Source: Pedobacter steynii
GTDB lineage: Bacteria; Bacteroidota; Bacteroidia; Sphingobacteriales; Sphingobacteriaceae
Assembly (NCBI RefSeq): GCF_900103665.1
Contig: NZ_FNGY01000001.1
Coordinates: 62,001-126,000 of the forward strand
Length of the DNA stretch: 64,000 bases
Direction: 5' to 3'
Every line of letters begins with the position of its first letter. Position 1 is the first letter of the stretch. The notes beneath the pieces were generated by a model. It saw nothing but the letters and a program-made list of their open reading frames with translations, was not told where the DNA came from and did not search any database. Below, piece after piece: positions 33,024 through 40,659 of the stretch. A program made the translations under genes and the position numbers.

Positions 33024-34133
33024 ATGGAAAAGCAAGAGGAAAATAAGCGTAAAATTAGTCTTTATTGGAAGTGTCAGCTCATTGGCTGGTCGCTTGCTTC
33101 TTTTTATTGGTTATACCAGGCGTTTTTTCTGGGCCGTATTTTTAATCCGGTCGCAGGACTGGTGCATTTTATATTCGATGTGATTATAGGGATTGGATTG
33201 ACGCACATTTACCGGAGTATTGCTAAAAAGAACCAATGGGGGCAGTTGGCAACAAGCCGTCTGATGTGGTATATCATTCCATCAATTGTGGTTCTGGCAT
33301 TTTTATACATGATGTTGATTTGTGGAAAGCTATACCTGATTAACGATTATTTTTTTTATGTGAAAGACAGGAATGCAAAAGCATATCCGGAAGATATGTA
33401 TTCATCCCTTAAAATGTTTTTGAGATATAATGGCATGAACATTTTTATGACGGGTTTTCGATTGATGTCGATCTGGGTGCTGGCCTACCACCTTTATTTA
33501 TATGCAAAGAGAGAAATCAGGGCGACAAAGGAAAATGCGGCGCTTGTCCTGGCCGCCAAAGAGACCCAACTGATCAACCTGTCTGCACAACTCAATCCAC
33601 ATTTCTTATTTAATTCTTTGAATAATATCAAAGCACTGGTAGTTGATGATCCTAAAGCTGCAAGGCGTGGAATTGACCTGCTGTCGGAACTGTTGCGGAT
33701 CTCTCTTTACCGGAACCAGGTACTTTTGATTCCAATAAAGGACGAGCTGAGTTTAGTAAAAGACTATCTGGAACTGGAGAAACTCAGGTTTGGGGAACGG
33801 ATGGATAGCCTGATGGAGACAGATCAGGAACTGGATGAGGTGATGATTCCGCCACTTTCTATCCATACGCTGGTTGAAAATGCGATCAAACATGGGATTG
33901 CAAAGAAAAAGAATGGAGGGATTGTCAGGATAGGCGTAAAGAAAGCAGGCGAAGAGTTACAGATCAGTGTGTTGAGTCCGGGAGCTTTAGATCCTGAAAC
34001 AGGACATAAGGGATTGGGGCTCCGCAATCTGGAAGAAAGATTAGCGCTTCAGTATGAAGGAAAAGCAAGTGTCGCATTGATGCCTTTCGACCATAATATC
34101 GTATTGGCCACGATCTTAATCCCGTTAACATGA
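33024..34133 (+). CDS. LytS-type sensor histidine kinase
   Basis: A 369-residue inner-membrane kinase. Four membrane helices fall in about residues 15-170. The His_kinase box is Leu-Asn-Pro-His-Phe-Leu-Phe-Asn-Ser-Leu-Asn-Asn with the phosphorylated His at 193, followed by the N box Val-Glu-Asn-Ala-Ile-Lys-His-Gly and the G box Gly-Leu-Gly-Leu-Arg-Asn. It signals to the LytTR regulator whose ATG overlaps its stop by four bases. The stimulus is not evident; no periplasmic sensory domain is visible. The ATG at 33024 follows the -7 box; the frame is open upstream but would cross that promoter. Confidence 0.92.
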   Translation: MEKQEENKRKISLYWKCQLIGWSLASFYWLYQAFFLGRIFNPVAGLVHFIFDVIIGIGLTHIYRSIAKKNQWGQLATSRLMWYIIPSIVVLAFLYMMLICGKLYLINDYFFYVKDRNAKAYPEDMYSSLKMFLRYNGMNIFMTGFRLMSIWVLAYHLYLYAKREIRATKENAALVLAAKETQLINLSAQLNPHFLFNSLNNIKALVVDDPKAARRGIDLLSELLRISLYRNQVLLIPIKDELSLVKDYLELEKLRFGERMDSLMETDQELDEVMIPPLSIHTLVENAIKHGIAKKKNGGIVRIGVKKAGEELQISVLSPGALDPETGHKGLGLRNLEERLALQYEGKASVALMPFDHNIVLATILIPLT

Positions 34134-34849
34134 AAATAATTAAAGTCCTGATTATCGATGATGAACGGTTTGCAAGGGAAGAGCTGAAACGGGCCCTATC
34201 CGACTACCCTTTATTTGAACTTGTAGGGGAAGCGCAAAATGCAGACGAAGCAAGGGCGGAAATACAGGGTAAAAAGCCGGATCTGATTTTTTTAGACATC
34301 CAGATGCCCGGTGAATCCGGATTTGAATTACTGGCTTCTTTAGCCGAAGTGCCGGAAGTGATTTTTACAACCGCCTTCGATCAGTATGCGGTTAAAGCTT
34401 TTGAAATCAATGCACTGGATTATCTGATGAAGCCGATCCGAGATGAACGTTTTGCCCTGGCCATAGCAAGGGTGATGGAAAAAGGGAAAAAGCAGGAAGC
34501 AGAAAAGGGGACCCTAACGGCAGACCGGACTATTTTTATCAAAGATGGGGAACGCTGTCATTTTGTTAAATTAAGCGAGGTTTACCTCATAGAATCGATG
34601 GATAACTACGCACGGCTTTATTTTGGAGCTCAGAAAGCATTCTTAAAAACTTCCCTGAATCAACTGACTGAAAAACTGGATGAAGCGGTGTTTTTCAGAA
34701 TCAGCAGAACCCATATCGTTAACCTGAATTACATCAAAGAAATCTTTCCAATGCCTAAAGGAAAGCTTCGAATCGGTTTGAAAACCGGTGAGCTGCTGGA
34801 TGTATCCGACAGGCAGTCTGTTAAATTTAAACTTATCAATGGGGTTTAA
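34130..34849 (+). CDS. LytTR-family response regulator
   Basis: A 239-residue cytosolic regulator. The receiver domain (1-120) has the acidic pair Asp-Asp-Glu at 10-12, the phosphorylated Asp 56 in Phe-Leu-Asp-Ile-Gln-Met-Pro-Gly, Thr-Thr-Ala-Phe-Asp-Gln-Tyr-Ala, and Leu-Met-Lys-Pro. The LytTR DNA-binding domain (about 138-239) shows Ile-Glu-Ser-Met-Asp-Asn-Tyr-Ala and Phe-Phe-Arg-Ile-Ser-Arg-Thr-His-Ile-Val-Asn. It is paired with the LytS-type kinase through a four-base overlap. The next gene, the S15/CocE-type hydrolase, starts 32 bases later and may be its target or simply follow in the transcript. Confidence 0.93.
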   Translation: MKIIKVLIIDDERFAREELKRALSDYPLFELVGEAQNADEARAEIQGKKPDLIFLDIQMPGESGFELLASLAEVPEVIFTTAFDQYAVKAFEINALDYLMKPIRDERFALAIARVMEKGKKQEAEKGTLTADRTIFIKDGERCHFVKLSEVYLIESMDNYARLYFGAQKAFLKTSLNQLTEKLDEAVFFRISRTHIVNLNYIKEIFPMPKGKLRIGLKTGELLDVSDRQSVKFKLINGV

Positions 34850-34881
34850 GCCCTCGAAATCATAAATTTTATTGTATCAAT

Positions 34882-36642
34882 ATGAAAACAACAATCCATT
34901 TAATTTTGGTTTGCATGGGGCTTTTTGCCCATGCTTTCGGACAGCAGCCTAAGCCTGCTGTTCCACAAACTGCAACAGGAGTAGCTATTCAAGTGTATGA
35001 TATTCAGGATAGTGTGCTGATTAAAACGAAGGAAGGGATGCAGCTTTCGGCCATTGTGGTCCGTAAAAAAGGAGCTGGAAAACCACAGCCTGCAGCATTA
35101 TTTTTTACCATTTATGCCGATCATGATAACAATCTGGAGGAGGCAAAACGTTCTGCTGATCATGGTTATATCGGTGTGGTGGTGAATTCCAGGGGTAAAG
35201 CATTGAGCCCTGACCAGATCAATCCCTATGAAAAGGAATCTACAGATGTAAATGGGGCGGTCGACTGGATAAGTAAACATCCCTGGACCGATGGCCGGGT
35301 AGCGATATACGGTGGAAGTTATTCCGGTTTTGCAGCATGGGCAGCCACAAAACACCTGCACCCGGCACTAAAAACAATTGTTCCCTATGTAGCGGCCATC
35401 CCTGGCTTTGGCCTGCCAATGGAAAATAATATCTTTTTAAATGCCAATTATGGCTGGGGTTTTTATGTCAGCAATAATAAATACCTCGATGAAATCCTTT
35501 ACCGGGATCAGCAGCACTGGAGAGATATGCAGCTCAACTGGTACAATAGCGGAGTGGCTTACCGGAAAATAGACAGCATCGAGGGACATCCAAATCCATT
35601 GCTGCAACGCTGGATTCAACATCCTTCCTATGATGATTACTGGCAGAATATGGTGCCCTGGCAGGAAGAATTTGCGAAGATCAATATTCCGGTCTTGTCG
35701 GTTACCGGCTATTATGACGATGGACAGATTTCAGCATTGCGTTATTTTAAAGAACATTATAAATACAATAAACAGGCAAACCATTACCTCATTATCGGCC
35801 CCTATGATCATTTTGGCGCACAAAGGGGAGGTGTTCCCGTATTGCGGGATTATAAGGTCGATCAGCTGGCCCTGATCAGTACCGCTCAGATTACGTACGA
35901 CTGGATGGATTATGTGCTGAAAGGCGGGCCTAAACCTGCTTTGCTAAAGGATAAAATTAATTATGAAGTGATGGGGGCAAATAGATGGAAACATGCCCCA
36001 TCGATCGAAAAAATGAACAATCAGGTATTGAGGCTTTATCTGAGTACCGAAAAATCGGGACAAAATCAAATGCTCCTCCCTAAAAAGCCAGGGCAACTTG
36101 CCTTCTCTGCCCAGGAAGTAGATTTTGCCGACCGGCAGCATAGCAATAATAACGATTATTATCCATACCCTATTGTCGGTAAAGAACTGGATAGAAGTGC
36201 AGGTCTCTATTTTATCTCGGAACCTTTTAATGAACCGGTTTCTGTTGATGGAATATGGAACGGAGTCCTGAAAGCAAATATCAATAAGAAAGATATGGAC
36301 ATCGGTATGACTTTATATGAAGTTATGCCAGATGGAACGTACTTTCATCTGGCTTACTTCTTAGGACGGGCCAGCTATGCGAAAGACATGACGCGAAGAA
36401 CCCTGCTTAAAGAAGGAGCAATTAGCAGTATTCCTTTCTCCGGTACCCGCATGTTTAGCCGTTATTTAAGCAAAGGAAGCCGTTTGCTCCTGGTGCTCGA
36501 CATCAATAAAAATCCCTTTGCCCAGATCAATTATGGGACAGGCAAAGATGTTAGCGACGAAAGCATCGCTGATGCCAAGGTTCCTTTAAAGATCAAATGG
36601 TACAACGACAGTTATGTTGATATCCCGGTTTGGAAGTACTAG
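34882..36642 (+). CDS. CocE/NonD-type hydrolase (S15 X-prolyl dipeptidyl peptidase-like)
   Basis: A 586-residue exported alpha/beta-hydrolase (signal peptide ending near Ala-Phe-Gly-Gln). The nucleophile elbow is Gly-Gly-Ser-Tyr-Ser-Gly with Ser at 146; Gly-Pro-Tyr-Asp-His-Phe provides the probable catalytic His, and Val-Thr-Gly-Tyr-Tyr-Asp-Asp the acidic region. The C-terminal part (from about residue 390) is the jelly-roll domain of the S15/CocE family. Members are dipeptidyl peptidases, glutaryl-acylases or esterases; the exact reaction is unknown. It lies 32 bases after the LytTR gene and its stop overlaps the convergent YdcF gene by four bases. Confidence 0.85.
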   Translation: MKTTIHLILVCMGLFAHAFGQQPKPAVPQTATGVAIQVYDIQDSVLIKTKEGMQLSAIVVRKKGAGKPQPAALFFTIYADHDNNLEEAKRSADHGYIGVVVNSRGKALSPDQINPYEKESTDVNGAVDWISKHPWTDGRVAIYGGSYSGFAAWAATKHLHPALKTIVPYVAAIPGFGLPMENNIFLNANYGWGFYVSNNKYLDEILYRDQQHWRDMQLNWYNSGVAYRKIDSIEGHPNPLLQRWIQHPSYDDYWQNMVPWQEEFAKINIPVLSVTGYYDDGQISALRYFKEHYKYNKQANHYLIIGPYDHFGAQRGGVPVLRDYKVDQLALISTAQITYDWMDYVLKGGPKPALLKDKINYEVMGANRWKHAPSIEKMNNQVLRLYLSTEKSGQNQMLLPKKPGQLAFSAQEVDFADRQHSNNNDYYPYPIVGKELDRSAGLYFISEPFNEPVSVDGIWNGVLKANINKKDMDIGMTLYEVMPDGTYFHLAYFLGRASYAKDMTRRTLLKEGAISSIPFSGTRMFSRYLSKGSRLLLVLDINKNPFAQINYGTGKDVSDESIADAKVPLKIKWYNDSYVDIPVWKY

Positions 36643-37328
36643 CTGTCTTTGAGTTTCAATTGTTCCTGAACCTGATCTATTAACGCCTGAATCGTCTCAA
36701 TCGGAAAATCTCCCCTTTTGCCATAAGTGATCAGCCGGAGGTATTCTCCCAGAACAAGGCTCTGTCCATACTTAGATTTGGACCATAATTGCCTGTTGAC
36801 CGGGAATTCTGGCTGATCGGATGGCAATGGAAAAGGAATACAATAGAGCTTCACATCAGGAAAGAACCGTTTTAACGATAAAGCGGCCCTGGTAGAAGCA
36901 TAGGAATGAGAAATAAAAGTGATGCTTTTTACCTGGTCAAAGGAAAAGATTTTCCTGGCTTCAGTGACGTTTTCAAGCGTATTCTTAGACAGTAGCTCCA
37001 GCACAATTTCTTTGTCGGCGTATTTCTTTGGAGGAATAAAAGAGAAAATGCTTTCTGATTCCGGTTTGTGATGGTAGTAGGAGCCTCCGAAGTTGGCTAC
37101 CCCACCGGTGATTAAGACCTTCTGGACAATCCCGTTGTCCAGAAGGTCACAGATCATATCTGCAATTTCTTTGTGTTTTACATTGGACCCGAAAACAAAA
37201 AGAAGGTCTGAAGGAATGATGTCTTCTTTCTGGAAACAAAGTTCGGTTAATACCGATACCAATTCCGGGTCCATAACTGGACAGTGTGGGGTTTTTAAAA
37301 TTTCCCTGTGTAGCTCATTTGGTTCCAT
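36639..37328 (-). CDS. YdcF/ElyC-like DUF218 protein
   Basis: A 229-residue protein without signal or membrane segment. The DUF218 core is visible: Leu-Leu-Phe-Val-Phe-Gly-Ser-Asn near 42-49, Val-Leu-Ile-Thr-Gly-Gly-Val-Ala-Asn-Phe-Gly-Gly near 73-84, then Glu-Asn-Val-Thr-Glu-Ala and Ile-Thr-Phe-Ile-Ser-His-Ser-Tyr-Ala-Ser-Thr-Arg-Ala. Relatives include YdcF, which binds S-adenosylmethionine, and the envelope proteins SanA/ElyC; this cytosolic form has no assigned function. It is convergent with the S15-type hydrolase gene, sharing four bases. Confidence 0.82.
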   Translation of the reverse strand: MEPNELHREILKTPHCPVMDPELVSVLTELCFQKEDIIPSDLLFVFGSNVKHKEIADMICDLLDNGIVQKVLITGGVANFGGSYYHHKPESESIFSFIPPKKYADKEIVLELLSKNTLENVTEARKIFSFDQVKSITFISHSYASTRAALSLKRFFPDVKLYCIPFPLPSDQPEFPVNRQLWSKSKYGQSLVLGEYLRLITYGKRGDFPIETIQALIDQVQEQLKLKDS

Positions 37329-37671
37329 ATCCTGAATTATTGCTGTGTCAATATGACAAAGGATACCCCCCTCCCTGTTCTATTTTATTCCTATAAAAAT
37401 GACTTGTCCCTACAAATTTTGAGTTCCCCCGAACTCCTTGTTTAATATACCCATGTTTGGGGATATAAACAAGCTTATTCCTATTGCTATTCAATATCGC
37501 GAGATCTGACGAAGGTTCTATTGTTTTTTTTGTTCATTATTAAAGCGGAATATTTCATCAATGAATATTAATAACAAATTGTTATATTTCTTATCACATG
37601 TTAATACGGCTTAATAACTTTATGAAGTACCTTTATACAGCATTAAAGGATTAATAAAGGAGGATAATAAA
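37329..37671. other. long intergenic region upstream of the kinase-like/Omp85 gene
   Basis: About 340 bases of AT-rich DNA between divergent genes. It contains GAGTTC-CCCC-GAACTC, a perfect 6-4-6 inverted repeat at 37421-37436, which could be an operator, and a TACCTTTA -7-like sequence near 37628. No gene is evident until the small leader at 37672. Confidence 0.45.
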
Positions 37672-37722
37672 ATGCAATGGATCATCGCTGTCTGGATCTC
37701 CAGACAATTTAAAAAGGTATAA
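37672..37722 (+). CDS. 16-residue leader peptide with strong Shine-Dalgarno
   Basis: ATG CAA TGG ATC ATC begins a 17-codon frame encoding MQWIIAVWISRQFKKV and ends in TAA at 37720-37722, one base before the ATG of the next gene. Upstream is AAGGAGG (about 37657-37664), a strong Shine-Dalgarno that is unusual in this window and lies at good spacing. It looks like a translated leader feeding ribosomes to the downstream start, or a small hydrophobic peptide in its own right. Confidence 0.5.
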   Translation: MQWIIAVWISRQFKKV

Positions 37723-37723
37723 A

Positions 37724-40255
37724 ATGAATAAGTACATGCTCTTTCCTGCTTTATTGTTGTGGAGTCTGGGACTTCATGCTCAGGACTCCCTGAAAATCAG
37801 GATCTACCCGGACTATGATAAAGTAGGTAAATTTCATCGTTTCCTCTTTGGAGAAAATTACAGGAAGGAATATGCGCAGGAAACTACAGTTCCGGTGATC
37901 CGTCTTTCACAGATTAAAGGGGGCCTAACGCCGATAAAAAGGGGAGGAGGAAATCAGACACACTCCTTACGCCTGGAAGATAAGCAAGGAAAAGAATGGG
38001 TGCTGAGAACGGTTGAAAAATATCCGGAGGTACTTTTACCTGCGGAACTCAGACAGACTTTTGCAAAAGACATCATCAAAGACAATATGTCGGCACAACA
38101 ACCTTTCTCTGCGTTGGTCGTGCCTGTTTTTGCAGCAGCTGCGGGAATTCCACATAGCAATCCAATGATCGGATGGGTGGTTCCGGATGAAGTGCTTGGA
38201 GAATATGCAGAAGTATTCGAAAATAGCTTATGCCTTTTAGAAGAAAGAGAGCCTGCAGGAGATACGGACAATACCGAGAAAATGCTGAAGAAGTTAAATG
38301 ACAATAACAACAACAGTGTAAATGCCCCTTTATTATTAAAAGCAAAAGCTTTAGATGCCTTGCTTGGCGACTGGGACCGGCATGAAGACCAGTGGAGGTG
38401 GATTCCTCAAAAGACAGATACAGGTTTAAAATATATCGTCGTTCCCAGAGACCGGGATCAGGTGTTCTATTTATCGCAGGGACTGATTCCCAAATTTGCT
38501 CAGGCATCCTGGTTATTGCCGATGATTCAGGGATATGAACGGAACCTGAAAAACATCAATTGGTTTTTCTGGGAAGGCAGAAGTACCTATAACCGGATCT
38601 TCGGACAGATTGACGAAGCACAATGGAATGCAATTGTGAAAGAATTCTGCGCTTCCATGACCGATGAGGTTTTTGAAAAGGCGCTCAAGAGATTACCGGA
38701 ACCAGGTTATTCGCTTCGCCATGATCAATTGCTGGCTCAACTGAAAGAAAGAAGAGCGAAACTGCCCGAAATGATGAATACCTATTATCATTTTATCAAT
38801 AGGATCGCAGACATTCAGGGAAGTAATAAAAATGAATTGATCAATGTAACCGATAACGGGGAAAAGGGACTGACGGTCACCATGCATAAGCTGGCTAAAG
38901 ACGGGAAAGGGAAAGATTTGATTTTCAGCAGATCATACGATCCCAGGGTAACGAAAGAAATCCGCTTGTATGTGAGGGACGGAAATGATAGCCTGACGCT
39001 AAACAACAAAAGCTCCGACATTAAACTTCGCATTGTGAACGGTGAAGGAAGCAAACACTATAATATAGTAAACTCGAAACGCCGGGTTCCATTTTATGGA
39101 ATGGAAGAGGGCCTTACTTATTCCGGAGCAGAATCGAGATTGAGCAAACACATTGACAATGATACCAATAATACCCATTATGTAGCCACGGATCTGTATA
39201 CGAGAAAGATGACCTTACTCAATGCAGGTTTTAATGCGGACGACGGGCTTTCCCTGGGCTTGTCTTTTAAAATGATGAGCCCGGGTTTCAGAAAGCTGCC
39301 TTTCGGAAATATCCATTCTTTTTCCTTCCTGCATTCTTTTAAAAGCAATGCGTTTAGCTTTAGGTATTCCGGCGAATGGTTCCAGGCATTAGGTAAAGCA
39401 GATATCGTTTTACAGGCGACTGCTTTTGCACCTGAAAATTCCCAGAACTTCTTTGGCCTGGGCAATGAAAGCCCTTATCGTAAAGATGGGGAACACATTA
39501 AATATTACAGGGCTAGGTTCAGCTTGTATGAACTGGACCCGGCATTGCGATGGAGGATAAATAAGAACGTCTGGACTTTCGGCCCTTCATTTCAATATTA
39601 CCGCTTCAACAAACATGACAATGCAGACCGGTTTATCAGCAACAGCAACCTCCTGCATTCTCCTGATAGCGCGATTATTGACGAAGATAAATTGTATGCC
39701 GGTCTGGCGCTGGGCTTTACCCGGAACACCCGGAATAATGATGTATTGCCTTCTTCGGGTAATTTTATCGAAGCGAAGTTACGCGGTTATACCGGTTTAA
39801 ACCGTGCTGCGGAGTCTTCCGTACAGCTTCAGGCCAGTTATGCTTTCTATCACCGTATTGGTGGGGGCAGGCGCTTTGTCCTGACCGATAGGGTTGGTGG
39901 CGGACTGACCTTCGGTAAACAAGCCTTCTATCAGTCTAACTTTCTCGGCGGACAAGGGAATATGCTCGGTTTCCGTTCCTTCCGTTATGGCGGACAGCAC
40001 ATGCTGTACAATAACCTGGAGCTAAGGGCGAAGGTGGCGAACATTGGCGGCTATATTTTGCCAGGTCAATTCGGCCTGACCGCTTTCTTTGATACCGGAA
40101 GGGTCTGGGAAAAGAACGATCAATCCGATGTTTGGCATTACAGTTATGGGGGAGGACTTTACTATGCTCCGGCCATTCTGACTGTCATCCAGGCGCAATT
40201 GGCGCATTCAAAAGAGGGATATTACCCTTATATAACCATGAAATTCAGGTACTAA
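37724..40255 (+). CDS. outer-membrane Omp85-like barrel with kinase-like N-terminal region
   Basis: An 843-residue exported protein (signal ending near Leu-His-Ala-Gln, residue ~20). The C-terminal ~380 residues alternate like an Omp85/BamA-type barrel and end in Ile-Thr-Met-Lys-Phe-Arg-Tyr; Gly-Gly-Gln-Gly-Asn-Met-Leu-Gly-Phe-Arg-Ser-Phe-Arg is the L6-like element of surface-antigen barrels. The N-terminal part has Ser-Leu-Arg-Leu-Glu-Asp-Lys with Val-Leu-Arg-Thr-Val-Glu-Lys (about 87-103), Gly-Asp-Trp-Asp-Arg-His-Glu-Asp-Gln-Trp (215-224) and Pro-Arg-Asp-Arg-Asp-Gln-Val (241-247). These resemble the lysine strand, catalytic loop and metal-binding motif of HipA/CotH/Fam20-type kinases. Related barrels in Bacteroidota carry an N-terminal phosphoesterase, which is absent here. 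The kinase reading is my inference. Confidence 0.7.
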   Translation: MNKYMLFPALLLWSLGLHAQDSLKIRIYPDYDKVGKFHRFLFGENYRKEYAQETTVPVIRLSQIKGGLTPIKRGGGNQTHSLRLEDKQGKEWVLRTVEKYPEVLLPAELRQTFAKDIIKDNMSAQQPFSALVVPVFAAAAGIPHSNPMIGWVVPDEVLGEYAEVFENSLCLLEEREPAGDTDNTEKMLKKLNDNNNNSVNAPLLLKAKALDALLGDWDRHEDQWRWIPQKTDTGLKYIVVPRDRDQVFYLSQGLIPKFAQASWLLPMIQGYERNLKNINWFFWEGRSTYNRIFGQIDEAQWNAIVKEFCASMTDEVFEKALKRLPEPGYSLRHDQLLAQLKERRAKLPEMMNTYYHFINRIADIQGSNKNELINVTDNGEKGLTVTMHKLAKDGKGKDLIFSRSYDPRVTKEIRLYVRDGNDSLTLNNKSSDIKLRIVNGEGSKHYNIVNSKRRVPFYGMEEGLTYSGAESRLSKHIDNDTNNTHYVATDLYTRKMTLLNAGFNADDGLSLGLSFKMMSPGFRKLPFGNIHSFSFLHSFKSNAFSFRYSGEWFQALGKADIVLQATAFAPENSQNFFGLGNESPYRKDGEHIKYYRARFSLYELDPALRWRINKNVWTFGPSFQYYRFNKHDNADRFISNSNLLHSPDSAIIDEDKLYAGLALGFTRNTRNNDVLPSSGNFIEAKLRGYTGLNRAAESSVQLQASYAFYHRIGGGRRFVLTDRVGGGLTFGKQAFYQSNFLGGQGNMLGFRSFRYGGQHMLYNNLELRAKVANIGGYILPGQFGLTAFFDTGRVWEKNDQSDVWHYSYGGGLYYAPAILTVIQAQLAHSKEGYYPYITMKFRY

Positions 40256-40300
40256 GGAAATTATATTTTATGAAATAACTGAATTGCAATTATTTATAAT

Positions 40301-40308
40301 TACATTTG
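40301..40308 (+). promoter_or_regulatory. TAnnTTTG -7 box for the cold-shock gene
   Basis: TACATTTG matches the Bacteroidota -7 consensus, 25 bases before the ATG at 40334, in a very AT-rich leader. Confidence 0.5.
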
Positions 40309-40333
40309 TACTTTAATTATAATAAAAAATACA

Positions 40334-40525
40334 ATGCAAGAAGGAGTAGTAAAATTTTTTAATGAAACTAAAGGTTTCGGATTCATCGTTCCAAACTCGG
40401 GCGAAAGTGAAATCTTTGTTCATTCAACTGGCTTATTAGCCGACATCCGTGAGAACGATAAAGTTTCTTATGATGTTGAAGAAGGCCGTAAAGGTCTTAA
40501 TGCAGTAAATGTTAAGGTGATTTAA
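40334..40525 (+). CDS. cold-shock domain protein
   Basis: A 63-residue single cold-shock domain. The nucleic-acid-binding motifs RNP1 (Lys-Gly-Phe-Gly-Phe-Ile) and RNP2-like (Glu-Ile-Phe-Val-His-Ser) are intact, with the closing strand Ala-Val-Asn-Val-Lys. It binds RNA or single-stranded DNA and acts as an RNA chaperone. The Bacteroidota type has Val-Pro-Asn-Ser-Gly after RNP1, as here. It is a single-gene transcript with its own promoter box and a strong terminator. Confidence 0.93.
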   Translation: MQEGVVKFFNETKGFGFIVPNSGESEIFVHSTGLLADIRENDKVSYDVEEGRKGLNAVNVKVI

Positions 40526-40546
40526 ATTTCCTCAATATAAATTGTG

Positions 40547-40580
40547 AAAACTGCCTTTTTCAAAAAGGCAGTTTTTTTTT
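40547..40580 (+). terminator. terminator of the cold-shock gene
   Basis: AAAACTGCCTTTT pairs with AAAAGGCAGTTTT around a three-base loop and is followed by a run of T, 21 bases after the stop. Confidence 0.85.
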
Positions 40581-40659
40581 GCCCTTTATTTTCTTGTTTC
40601 TACTGAGGGGATAGTGCAGGAAACCTTATGTAATCCCCTTGAAGAATGATTCAATAGAC

